Numbered from the stretch's first letter, positions 1 through 7,251 are shown. The stretch is 11,725 nt of DNA from Hyphomicrobiaceae bacterium (GCA_021647535.1 JAKIUO010000092.1:1-11725), one strand, 5' to 3'. The notes: generated by a model not told the origin, from the letters alone. Translations and numbers: made by a program.

Positions 1-848
1 AAGGCGATTTTCAGGGTCTCACTGATCCAGTCGTCAAAGCGGATGGTCTGGCCGGGATGGACAAGGAGTTGTTCGCCATTTGCCCGCGTAACGCGAACCA
101 GAACGCTGGTATCAACAGCGGGCTCCTCAATCCCGGCCTCAACCAGAAGATCAGAGCATCTCTTGACCTTGAGCGAACCGAAATCAACAATGCGCTCTTT
201 GGCGGTGAATTTTGCGGCATTAATCTGGAACCGCAGATCGCGTGACTGATGCGCCGTCCAGGTCGAGGCGTTGGAAGAGCTGAGCAGCACACCAACCTGA
301 TAGGGCTGCTCGGTCATCCATTTTTGATGGCGCTTGTCGAATTTTCCAAGTTCGGCGATGGCGAGGGAATGATCCGCATCGTCCGACATAAAGACAAGAG
401 CATATTCAACGCCGTCCTCAAGATAGACCGGTGATTTGAATTTACAACGCGTCCAGCGACCGGTTTTCACCTTGGCCATTGAGACTGTAGCCTCTGCTAC
501 CACTTCCTGCGTTGGATGGCCTGTATCAGTCTCACGGATCTGCACAATCACCGGGTTCTCACGCTTGCCGATCTTGCAAAACTCCACATCCACAGAGCTG
601 ATATGGCAGCCCTGCATCAGCGTAAAGGTCTGGGCCAGCGGATCCACTCGTTGCTGCCAACGAATGGTGGTCGTGGTGAAAATACGCCGGAATATGCGCG
701 TGATGATCGTACCGCGCCCGACATATATCGCTCGTCCTTCGGTGCCCCCCTTGCCGGTAAACACCACCGTCTTGGATCCGGCAGGAATGTTCTCAGGGAT
801 GTCAAATTCCCCGGTCAGCTCGCCATTATTGTCTGCTACAAGTGCCAT
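1..848 (-). CDS. DUF4815-type phage tail/fibre protein, second half (runs off left edge)
   Basis: This frame opens with ATG at 848 and stays open for 282 codons to the window edge, so its end is not seen. It starts MALVADNNGELTGEFDIPEN and contains DPLAQTFTLMQGC (about residues 75-87), then PVIVQIRET, an EYALVFMSDDADHS stretch and SSSNASTWTAHQSRDLRF. From memory, this order (DPLAQTF, vqIRet, eYA, SsN.tWT.hq..DL.F) is the C-terminal half of long phage proteins annotated as DUF4815-containing, which sit next to the baseplate or fibres. The start lies 2 bases past the stop of the upstream DUF4815 gene and in the -1 frame to it. A GAAAGG at about 861-856 gives a plausible ribosome site 7 bases before the ATG. 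The two frames are probably one protein in relatives, split here. Whether they are made separately, joined by frameshifting, or split by a sequence error cannot be decided from this window. Confidence 0.75.
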   Translation of the reverse strand, partial: MALVADNNGELTGEFDIPENIPAGSKTVVFTGKGGTEGRAIYVGRGTIITRIFRRIFTTTTIRWQQRVDPLAQTFTLMQGCHISSVDVEFCKIGKRENPVIVQIRETDTGHPTQEVVAEATVSMAKVKTGRWTRCKFKSPVYLEDGVEYALVFMSDDADHSLAIAELGKFDKRHQKWMTEQPYQVGVLLSSSNASTWTAHQSRDLRFQINAAKFTAKERIVDFGSLKVKRCSDLLVEAGIEEPAVDTSVLVRVTRANGEQLLVHPGQTIRFDDWISETLKIA

Positions 849-850
849 GT

Positions 851-2812
851 TCAGACCTTTCTTGGCGCAACTTCAACGCCATCAAATTCGATCTTGTCGA
901 GGATTTCACCGCTGCCAAAACCTTTGATCCAGAAGCGTATTGTGCGCGGGCGCAAGAACTGGGCGGCCCGGCGCTCTTCACGGACACGCTCAGTCACCTG
1001 AGAGGTTGTTGTTCGAGAGCGATTGCCCCAGCCACGAATGATCCGCCGCGTTACATCTGACAGCCAACGGGTGCGCACCACCGTCCAGATATCGACGGCC
1101 GGTGACAGTCGCACGCTGGCTGGCAACGGCTCGAAGGCCATGTAAGGATTGATCTTCATGCAGCCAGTAACCAGCGGCTGACTGATGACGGTCTCTTCCT
1201 TGTAGGGCAGCAGGAAAGGTTCCTCGCCTTTTTCCATGGTGTTGATGGTCGGGCTGATCGACAGTTGCAGCGCCTCACCGACGATTGCGCCGGTCTGCTC
1301 TATGCCCTGATCGCGCATATCGTCATCAAGGAACGAATCGACAAACAGGCCGCGTTTTGTGGTCACCGTGCGCGAGTCCATGTCGCGCCGCAGCCGTTCC
1401 TGGGCGACCAGATCATAGAGGTCGTAGATCATGTCGCCGTGAGTTTCGAGCATGTTGTAGTGCACAGAATGGGTGGCGACATTCCTGACTTCCGGCTTGC
1501 GGCCCCAGTGATTGACGATCTCGGCCAGCGGGATCATATCGTTTGGCGCATTGGGCGGCCACGGATCGTACATGGTCGAGTGGCCCTTGATATAGGAGAT
1601 CCGGCCCTCGCGGTTGACAACGATGAGATCGACACGCGGCAAGGCCCATTGATATTTGATGATGGCGGTGGATCCAGGCACTACGCCCTTTACGGTCACC
1701 GACTTGTCGTCCCATGACACCGGTTTGACCGTGTCGAGATAGCGATAGATCACGTCATAGGTGGATCCGGGAGCCGGTTCATCGCCCATCTTCGACCAGT
1801 CGATGCTGTCGCCTTTGCGGGTGAAATCACTGCCTTCTTTGTAGACCTTGCCACCTTGCGAGACCTTGATGATCTGCGCCACGCTGGTATCGGGCAACGG
1901 ATCACTGACACCGGAATATGCCCCATGCGTCAGCCGCTCTTTTTTCTGCGAGAGGATGGTGGCAGCATCAATGCGGGCCACAGGGCCATGATTAAGCAGG
2001 ATTTTGGTGTTGCCGCTGGCATTGTTCGAGATGATATGCGGTTCGCTCTCCACCTCGTAAAGGTCAGCATCCTCATCAACGACGATGCGCATGGCGGCTT
2101 CGCGGGTGACCTTGCTGCCCCAGACATTTATCGTACCCTCGCCGATGGAGAATATTTGAGCGCCACCGGTTGGCCCCAAGGCGATAGTTTCCCAGCCAGA
2201 AACGACATAGTGGCCGTTGGCCTCGCGGTCATAGCGGGCCAGCGCCGAATTGATCGGATCGAACTGCGGCGGCGGCTTTTTGTCGATGATGACGCCGTGA
2301 TCGACCTGATAGACTTCGAAAAATGCGCCCTCGCAGGTGGCCTCGTCATAGGTCCAGCGGGCAATGCGCCGCAAACGATCTGCCCCCGGTTCGCCATAGC
2401 TGTCGGTGGCAAGGATAGCCCCCTTGAGCCGCACATCATCCTCATAGGTGACAATATCCTCGACAAGGCAGACCCCGACCGAAACGAGCCTGTCGACCGG
2501 AATGGTGAATTTGGCCTCGTCGACATCATGCACCATACCGCCAATATAGACGCCGCCACTTTCCAGAATGGTCCGGCCGCTCTTGCCGTGGACGGTGATA
2601 ACACCGCCATGTACAACATTGCCATCCTTGAGCAAAACATCGCCAACACCCTTGATCTGGTGCCCCAGCATGGCTTGGGAGTCGTTCAGATCGTGCGAGT
2701 GCAGATATTCTTCTCCATTTGGATAAATCGCCCTGATATAGCGGTCTTTGGGATCAAAAGTCTGCGGGTATTCCCGGTTGTTTTTGAGTGGATATTTGGG
2801 AAAATCGGTCAT
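851..2812 (-). CDS. DUF4815-type phage tail/fibre protein, first half
   Basis: A 653-residue phage structural protein. Near the N-terminus it has the hallmark of DUF4815 proteins as I remember them: a DPKDRYIRAIYPNGEE start, LNDSQAMLGHQIKGVGDVL, then a glycine-rich beta stretch (LKDGNVVHGGVITV, ILESGGVYIGGMVHDV) and VGVCLVEDIVTYEDDVRLKG. These proteins are baseplate-peripheral or fibre-associated components of myovirus-like particles. The middle (residues about 310-400) looks like a beta-sandwich repeat. The C-terminal part is basic (RRIIRGWGNRSR, RVREERRAAQ) and ends DKIEFDGVEVAPRKV. The ATG at 2812 shares its A with the TGA of the upstream gene (TGATG), so translation is probably coupled. 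The stop at 853-851 falls where relatives seem to continue into the sequence of the next frame, so this product may be truncated relative to the family. The long antisense frames over this gene are shadows. Confidence 0.8.
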   Translation of the reverse strand: MTDFPKYPLKNNREYPQTFDPKDRYIRAIYPNGEEYLHSHDLNDSQAMLGHQIKGVGDVLLKDGNVVHGGVITVHGKSGRTILESGGVYIGGMVHDVDEAKFTIPVDRLVSVGVCLVEDIVTYEDDVRLKGAILATDSYGEPGADRLRRIARWTYDEATCEGAFFEVYQVDHGVIIDKKPPPQFDPINSALARYDREANGHYVVSGWETIALGPTGGAQIFSIGEGTINVWGSKVTREAAMRIVVDEDADLYEVESEPHIISNNASGNTKILLNHGPVARIDAATILSQKKERLTHGAYSGVSDPLPDTSVAQIIKVSQGGKVYKEGSDFTRKGDSIDWSKMGDEPAPGSTYDVIYRYLDTVKPVSWDDKSVTVKGVVPGSTAIIKYQWALPRVDLIVVNREGRISYIKGHSTMYDPWPPNAPNDMIPLAEIVNHWGRKPEVRNVATHSVHYNMLETHGDMIYDLYDLVAQERLRRDMDSRTVTTKRGLFVDSFLDDDMRDQGIEQTGAIVGEALQLSISPTINTMEKGEEPFLLPYKEETVISQPLVTGCMKINPYMAFEPLPASVRLSPAVDIWTVVRTRWLSDVTRRIIRGWGNRSRTTTSQVTERVREERRAAQFLRPRTIRFWIKGFGSGEILDKIEFDGVEVAPRKV

Positions 2813-3315
2813 CAGAAACTCATTATCTCCCCGAATGTATGGCGTGAGCCCATGCGGACAATCGGCGGTGTACGTTTGATGGCCAGCAAGTGGCCGTGAT
2901 CTGCGATATAGGCCATGTCGATAACTTCGCGGCCAAGCGGCACATTGTCGTGTGGTTTGGTGTCGAGAAAAATACCGAGCTCACGGACAATCTTGTCCGG
3001 CAGATCGCGCATGCCCAAAACGAACAGCATGTAGAGGAATGGCGTCGGTTTTTTCGAGATCGACCAGCGCGCGCCATCGTCGGCAGTAATGCCGCCATCA
3101 TTGTCTGGCCGCACAAACTCGCACAGCCGGGCACGCACGAAACCGGCCGGGCGCTCCAGCCTGTTGCTTTGCAGATCGACCGATGGTGGCGAAAAGCCCC
3201 ACTCATCACGGCCCTCGCCAACGCCAAGAAACACCGGCCAGGCCTTGACCGCCATGGCCAGCGTAATGCGGCCCTGCCCCGGCATTTTTAGCGGCATGAT
3301 ATTAAGCTGTGTCAA
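2812..3315 (-). CDS. gp53-like baseplate structural protein (TTG start)
   Basis: A 167-residue protein. Residues 25-45 read WPVFLGVGEGRDEWGFSPPS, followed by GFVRARLCEFVRPDNDGGI, PTPFLYMLFVLGMRD and RELGIFLDTKP. The pattern aromatic-V-F-x-G...W...PP, a V.pD.dG segment and R-E-[LI]-G-[IF] recurs in myovirus baseplate wedge and tail-fibre-proximal proteins, including those annotated as gp53-like; I rely on pattern memory here. The start is TTG at 3315, overlapping the TGA of the tail protein I gene as TTGA. A GAGGG (3327-3323) sits 7 bases before the TTG. The next in-frame ATG is 18 bases further on without a ribosome site, so TTG is preferred. Placement between tail protein I and the DUF4815 protein fits a baseplate or fibre-attachment role. 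The exact function is inferred. Confidence 0.7.
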   Translation of the reverse strand: MTQLNIMPLKMPGQGRITLAMAVKAWPVFLGVGEGRDEWGFSPPSVDLQSNRLERPAGFVRARLCEFVRPDNDGGITADDGARWSISKKPTPFLYMLFVLGMRDLPDKIVRELGIFLDTKPHDNVPLGREVIDMAYIADHGHLLAIKRTPPIVRMGSRHTFGEIMSF

Positions 3316-5654
3316 TGCAACACCCTCTTTGCTTTAAATGAGTGACATAGTTGCGGTTGAGGCCAACGCCCGCGCGGCAGTGGCCAGTCAGGCCATTCGC
3401 CTGTAAACCATTGAATGGATGGATAGCCATTTTCAGGAACATTCGAGTGCGGCCAACGGAAGTCCGGCCAATAAACATCAGCCCAACCGTCGGCTCCACG
3501 CCACGGATCGTCCGGCCAGTTCTGACCCAGCCAAGGACCACTTAGCCAATCGCCTTCATGCCAGCCAGCACCGGGCCACGGGGCTTCGCGGCCCCAGACA
3601 GCGTCGTCTTTGATACCATTCGGCCAGACAACAGCAGGCCAAGGCTGTGATTTGCCCCATACCCCATCATCGGCAAGGCTTTTGTGCCAGCCGGTTGCAG
3701 GCCATGGCACGTCATGCCCCCAGCGCTTGTCGTCTTTATTACCATCGGGCCAAGGGACACCGGCAGGCCATGAAGTTTCACGGCCCCAGATATGGTCGTC
3801 AGAAATGCCAACCGGCCAGCTTGTGCCTGGCCACGGCTGATCAAAACCCCAGCATTCATCAATTTCACCATCAGGCCACGGCACTGACGGCAGCGCCGTT
3901 TTCGGCCACGGACTATCCATCCAGCCGATAGCAGGCCAGACTTTATCGCCCCAAGCCGACCCCGGCCATTGCCGGTCAGTCCATTTGACACCCGGCCAAG
4001 AGGCGTCCTGCCATTTGGAACCGGGCCATGAGCCATCCGTCCAACTCGTGGCGGGCCAAGGCTTATTTCCCCAAGCCGAGCCGGGCCATTGATCATTCGT
4101 CCATTTTGTGCCCGGCCAAGGACTGTCCTGCCATTGCGATCCAAACCACGGCGTTTCAGGCCAAGCGATACCCGGCCATGCCTGATCGGCCCACTTTGCT
4201 CCCGGCCATGGGCTATCTGCCCATTTCTCGGGTGGCCATGGATTATCCGACCACGGGCCGGGCCAATGATTGTCGCTGTGCGGCACCTGCGGCTCACCGT
4301 CATAAGGCCATTGGGCGGGCTTGCGATGTGAAATGTCGGCGATGTTGCTATCGAGACGCTCACTATGGGCGACAGCACCGAATGGCCACTCGGCCAGCGG
4401 CGTTTCAGGCCAATTCTTGTGCTGCCAGTCGATAGGACGAGGCCAGTGTTTTGGCCACGGCCCCAGCAGCCAGCCGGTTTTGCGGTCAGCCAAATGTGAG
4501 GTTCCGGTAAAAGTCGCCTCATCATACGGCACCTGATACGGTACAGCGGTCGCGGTCAGCGGCCGCGTGTCGTAATGCTCAGAGCGCCAAGGCCCGAGCG
4601 GCCACGGTTTTTCGCGCAAACGCGCATGCGGCCTGTCTTCCCATTGACCAAGCTGCCATGAGCAGGCGGGCCAGCCGCCATCCGGCCAGACCGGCGAGCG
4701 CCAATCCTCAGCAGGCCATCTGATATCAGCCCATTTTCCCTGCGGCCATGTCTCCAACGGCCACGAAACTGTCGGCAGACCGTGGTCCGGCCAGCTCTCC
4801 TGCGGCCATGGCGTTTCACGCAGCGCAAGATTTGACGAGCGCACCACTTCTGATGTGATAGTTCTGCCCTGCGACAGGCGAGGATCGACCTTCTCTTGAC
4901 CGTTGATGCAATGCCGGTTGATGCGAAAGCCGCGCTGGCGCTTGAAGCGCTCCATACTATCGGCTCTATATATCTGCCGTGATTTAAATCCGCCTTTTGG
5001 CCATGGCGTATCGCTCCAGCCAAGCAAAGGCCAGTTGGCACCAAACTCGGCTGTGCCAACAAAATTACGCCCGAAACTGAGCTTCGGCCACCCTTCTTTA
5101 ACCCAGGAACCGGACCAGTCATTGAGCAGGTTTGATCCATTGATGCGTGCCTTGTTGAGCCGTGCCCCGCGCAGATCATAGCCAGAATAGATGCGGATCA
5201 GCTCGGTATTGGAAGCCTTGGACAGTTTTGCCAGCCCGATAATATCGGCGATCTGCTTTTCGGTTCGTGGGATTTCATCCAACCCCAGTTGAAACAGATC
5301 CCAGCGCAGGCCTTCGGGATTTTCCTCAACCTGCGCCTTTACGTCGATCCAGCCCAGCGACATGGTGATCGACACCGGCGTGCCGCATATTTTCTGCCAC
5401 TCGCGGCCGTCTTTCAGCACCCGGCGCGGCTCGCTGATATAGGGCATGACCGGTTCAAGCCCGAGCTCCCATATCATGAAGGGCACGGTTTCATCAAGCA
5501 GGTCGGTCTTGACATCGCCAACCCGCCCGGATGCCTGCCACTCTTCAGGAAGAATGCGTAATCCTGCGGCCAGCGCCCGCTCGAACTTGGAGCTGTTATT
5601 GGGGAGCGCGGAGCCACCGAATTGGGTGTCGCCCAGGTCGTGCCTGTCACTCAT
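3312..5654 (-). CDS. Phage tail protein I with giant Trp-rich pentad-repeat extension
   Basis: A 780-residue protein. Residues about 25-200 look like the phage tail protein I family (P2 gpI, baseplate periphery): LPEEWQASGRVGDVKTDLL, FMIWELGLEPVMPYISE, REWQKICGTPVSITMSLGWI, ELIRIYSGYDLRGARL, then NLLNDWSGSW and the SFGR motif at 193-196. The usual gpI is about 180-220 residues; here some 570 residues follow. By my count the protein has 83 Trp, about 44 of them followed by Pro. Trp blocks lie at 283-338 (11 of 12 positions at five-residue steps), 468-583 (24 consecutive Trp at exact five-residue steps) and 592-698 (five ~21-residue units). A basic non-repeat spacer (about 219-282) and a second spacer (about 357-394) separate blocks. 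The tail ends LCHSFKAKRVLH. ATGA overlaps the gpJ stop, so translation is coupled. I infer that the extension forms or anchors a receptor-binding fibre, with exposed Trp perhaps stacking on surface sugars. I recognise no named family for it. Confidence 0.9.
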   Translation of the reverse strand: MSDRHDLGDTQFGGSALPNNSSKFERALAAGLRILPEEWQASGRVGDVKTDLLDETVPFMIWELGLEPVMPYISEPRRVLKDGREWQKICGTPVSITMSLGWIDVKAQVEENPEGLRWDLFQLGLDEIPRTEKQIADIIGLAKLSKASNTELIRIYSGYDLRGARLNKARINGSNLLNDWSGSWVKEGWPKLSFGRNFVGTAEFGANWPLLGWSDTPWPKGGFKSRQIYRADSMERFKRQRGFRINRHCINGQEKVDPRLSQGRTITSEVVRSSNLALRETPWPQESWPDHGLPTVSWPLETWPQGKWADIRWPAEDWRSPVWPDGGWPACSWQLGQWEDRPHARLREKPWPLGPWRSEHYDTRPLTATAVPYQVPYDEATFTGTSHLADRKTGWLLGPWPKHWPRPIDWQHKNWPETPLAEWPFGAVAHSERLDSNIADISHRKPAQWPYDGEPQVPHSDNHWPGPWSDNPWPPEKWADSPWPGAKWADQAWPGIAWPETPWFGSQWQDSPWPGTKWTNDQWPGSAWGNKPWPATSWTDGSWPGSKWQDASWPGVKWTDRQWPGSAWGDKVWPAIGWMDSPWPKTALPSVPWPDGEIDECWGFDQPWPGTSWPVGISDDHIWGRETSWPAGVPWPDGNKDDKRWGHDVPWPATGWHKSLADDGVWGKSQPWPAVVWPNGIKDDAVWGREAPWPGAGWHEGDWLSGPWLGQNWPDDPWRGADGWADVYWPDFRWPHSNVPENGYPSIQWFTGEWPDWPLPRGRWPQPQLCHSFKAKRVLH
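3561..3881 (-). repeat. Second repeat class: five ~21-residue W/DD units
   Basis: This codes residues 592-698 of the tail protein I fusion. Five units follow W-P-x-G-x-x-D-D-x-x-W-G-x-x-x-P-W-P-x-x-x-W, for example PVGISDDHIWGRETSW, PDGNKDDKRWGHDVPW and PNGIKDDAVWGREAPW. The first unit has IDE in place of the DD pair and the fourth has LADDGVW. Trp spacing here is 10, 6 and 5, unlike the strict five of the preceding block, so this is a separate repeat family, not a decayed copy. The acidic D-x-N-x-D-D-like loops could bind a cation; that is a guess. Confidence 0.85.
3906..4253 (-). repeat. Trp pentad block: 24 consecutive W at 5-residue spacing
   Basis: This codes residues 468-583 of the tail protein I fusion. 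Tryptophan falls at 468, 473, 478 and so on to 583 without a miss. The pattern alternates as W-P-G-x-x-W-x-[DN]-x-x (period 10). Residues 479-518, 519-558 and 559-584 align as two full and one partial copy of a 40-residue (120-nucleotide) unit: PWPGTKWTNDQWPGSAWGN resembles SWPGVKWTDRQWPGSAWGD 40 residues later. At DNA level the Trp-Pro pairs are TGGCC on the minus strand, giving GGCCA on the plus strand about every 30 bases. Confidence 0.95.
4641..4808 (-). repeat. N-proximal Trp pentad block
   Basis: This codes residues 283-338. Trp occupies 283, 288, 298, 303, 308, 313, 318, 323, 328, 333 and 338, with Leu at the expected position 293. It is less regular in the other positions than the block at 468-583, which suggests an older expansion of the same pentad. 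Confidence 0.85.
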
Positions 5655-6538
5655 CGGTCATACCCCGCAAATTCAAGGATGATATTGTCAAGTCTTGGTG
5701 CGGCGGTCATAGCCACCCGCAGTGGTTCATCAAAACCAACCAGCTTTACCCTTTGCACGCCCGGGGCTTGCAATTGCGCACAGATCCATGACGGCGCGAT
5801 ATCAAAGCCAAGTGCCCTTACCTGACTGAAGGCTTGGCGCAGTCGGGTTTCCAGTCCTGAAAATACAGTTTTGTCAACGCCCGGCAACAGCCAAATGCGG
5901 GCCTTTACGTCAAACGGTTTGCTGGTTGCCGCCACAACGCGAACGCTGGAGCCAACGGGGCGCACAGACGAACAAGAAACCACCGCCAGCACATTTGCGA
6001 GAATTTCGTTGGACGGGATGCCATCGCTTGTTTGCGCCAAGACTGCCAGTTCGACCAGCCCACGCTGTTGATTTTGCGGGCCGATCAACACCCGGGTCAC
6101 GGCGACATCCTCAACGCGCTCATCGGCCTTCATGGCATGGAAACGCCACCAATCATCTGGACCAGCTGAAGATGAACCACGATTATGGATGCGGACCCGG
6201 GTGCGCAGATCCTCGTCTTCTTCGCCAGCAAGACGGGTGACGCCATAGTCTTCGGCGACATGATCAAGATCGCCCCCAGTGGCGAAATACAGTAGGCGCG
6301 AGCGATAGACCTGATTGATGCGATTGCCCAGCAGCATGTCTTCATGGGAGGCATCTTCCAGCAGGATATTGCCGACCTCAAACGGCTGGTCGATATAATC
6401 GCGCAGGTTAAGCCCGAGCTGATTGCCCCTTTGCACAACCAGCTCCTTGCGGCGCGCCAATAAGGCCTCAAAGTCGAGATCTTCTAAAATCGCGGGTTCG
6501 GACAATCCGGGCAAAGCCTTGGTGAGAGCATTGCTCAT
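5651..6538 (-). CDS. J: Baseplate assembly protein J
   Basis: A 295-residue protein of the P2 gpJ / Mu gp47 baseplate wedge family (P2 gpJ is about 300 residues). Visible family features are PAILEDLDFEALLARRKELV near the start, the DYIDQPFEVGNILLEDASHE region, the core LLYFATGGDLDHVAEDYGVTR and LAGEEDEDLRTRVRI, then HAMKADERVEDVAVTR and repeated VxVxVxxxTSDGIPS-type segments. The C-terminal half carries SVRVVAATSKPFDVKARIWL and ends NIILEFAGYDR. The family forms the wedge ring that joins the hub to the tail fibres and triggers contraction. The gene overlaps gpW by ATGA (6538-6535) and tail protein I by ATGA (5654-5651), which gives the canonical V-W-J-I order of P2-like baseplates. The frame is intact and full length. 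Confidence 0.93.
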   Translation of the reverse strand: MSNALTKALPGLSEPAILEDLDFEALLARRKELVVQRGNQLGLNLRDYIDQPFEVGNILLEDASHEDMLLGNRINQVYRSRLLYFATGGDLDHVAEDYGVTRLAGEEDEDLRTRVRIHNRGSSSAGPDDWWRFHAMKADERVEDVAVTRVLIGPQNQQRGLVELAVLAQTSDGIPSNEILANVLAVVSCSSVRPVGSSVRVVAATSKPFDVKARIWLLPGVDKTVFSGLETRLRQAFSQVRALGFDIAPSWICAQLQAPGVQRVKLVGFDEPLRVAMTAAPRLDNIILEFAGYDR

Positions 6539-7086
6539 GAGCTACCTCCACTGCTTATCAGCACCCGGGCGAGGCGTTCTTGCGTCGTTGAATAATCACC
6601 CTTGTGGGCATTTGGATAATAGGTGCCGGTCAGCAAAAACAGATAAGCTCCATCCCGCCCCGCATCAGCGAGGGTGATTTCAGAGAGCTTGTACCAGGGC
6701 ACATATTTATCCAGCGCTTCCGCGATTGAACGAAAGACCTGCACAATAACGGCTTCAACACCGGGAGCGTCCTGAATTTCTGGCACCTGCGTCCCCAGAT
6801 GGCGGCGCATGACGCGAGAGCCAATGCGGGTGGTCAGCACTTTTTCTATATATTGCTCGACATAAGGCCAACCGGAGAGATGCTTGCCGGTGCTGGCGCT
6901 CAGACCGACCGGCGGAGCGCTGACATTGGGTTGCTCGCCGCGATCAGGGAAACGTAGACGAAGAGCATTTTTGCTCACCGCCTTATGCATTTCATGCACT
7001 TGGCGAACATCAAGGCCGAGTAATTTGGCAAGATCGTCAACGCGTTTTACGAGGGGGCTGTCCATGAGCTCAGTGTCGTCTGTCAT
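6535..7086 (-). CDS. W: Baseplate wedge protein W (gp25-like) with N-terminal extension
   Basis: A 183-residue protein. Residues about 68-160 match the P2 gpW / T4 gp25 (GPW_gp25) fold: GWPYVEQYIEKVLTTRIGSR, VMRRHLGTQVPEIQDAP, an IAEALDKYVPWYKLSEI helix region and a final YLFLLTGTYYPN strand. It is a lysozyme-like wedge subunit that initiates sheath and baseplate assembly. P2 gpW is about 115 residues, so residues 1-65 are an extra N-terminal region (KLLGLDVRQVHEMHKAV, RLRFPDRGE) with no domain I recognise. The start at 7086 follows AAGGGGGGATCA, a strong ribosome site. The stop overlaps the gpJ start as ATGA. Confidence 0.88.
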   Translation of the reverse strand: MTDDTELMDSPLVKRVDDLAKLLGLDVRQVHEMHKAVSKNALRLRFPDRGEQPNVSAPPVGLSASTGKHLSGWPYVEQYIEKVLTTRIGSRVMRRHLGTQVPEIQDAPGVEAVIVQVFRSIAEALDKYVPWYKLSEITLADAGRDGAYLFLLTGTYYPNAHKGDYSTTQERLARVLISSGGSS

Positions 7087-7101
7087 TGATCCCCCCTTCT
7101 G

Positions 7102-7251
7102 TCATTCTGGTTTGTCAGTGCCAACCGCCATGATTTTACCGTTGAGCAATAAATACCGGGCCTGTCCGGGCGACAGTTTTACCGTCTCGCCTTTGGCATG
7201 ACGCCGGTTCAACCGGATGCCCTGCTCGGCGATCACTTCATATTCGACCAT
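7102..7251 (-). CDS. Small phage protein, 49 residues
   Basis: A short gene reading MVEYEVIAEQGIRLNRRH and then a GETVKLSPGQARYLLLNGKI core, ending GTDKPE. An AGGAGA lies 6 bases before ATG 7251, a strong ribosome site that decides the start. The layout [YV]xVIAxxGI...GexVxLspgqAxxLLxxGxI is common in small phage proteins lying between head-tail or baseplate genes, whose function is usually unassigned. It sits 35 bases downstream of gpV and 15 bases upstream of gpW, in the operon direction. I infer that it is a minor structural or assembly factor. The strong ribosome site and conserved-looking core support it as a real gene. Confidence 0.75.
   Translation of the reverse strand: MVEYEVIAEQGIRLNRRHAKGETVKLSPGQARYLLLNGKIMAVGTDKPE

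Noticed and set aside
1856..2899. Plus-strand 347-residue ORF antisense to the DUF4815 gene
   Set aside because: It has no ribosome site, its composition mirrors the opposite gene, and the minus-strand frame has clear family features.
3542..4525. Long alternative frames through the Trp-repeat gene (327-residue minus frame, several plus frames)
   Set aside because: They are by-products of the TGG-rich repeat, which keeps other frames free of stops. None has a ribosome site or recognisable domain, and the 780-residue frame is coupled to its neighbours.
3560..4810. Regularly spaced short repeats as a possible CRISPR array or non-coding satellite
   Set aside because: The spacing is 15 or 30 bases, the repeats are only about 5 identical bases, and the whole stretch is one open frame with codon-level periodicity.
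5120..5180. Pentapeptide-repeat (A[DN]LXX) domain at residues 162-178 of the tail protein I fusion
   Set aside because: GARLNKARINGSNLL looks like three such repeats, but the same segment recurs in ordinary tail protein I relatives, so the match is probably incidental. It does not rule out a similar fold for the Trp pentads.
3312..5654. Diversity-generating retroelement target
   Set aside because: No reverse transcriptase or template repeat is present in the window, and the repeated TGG codons contain no adenine to mutate.
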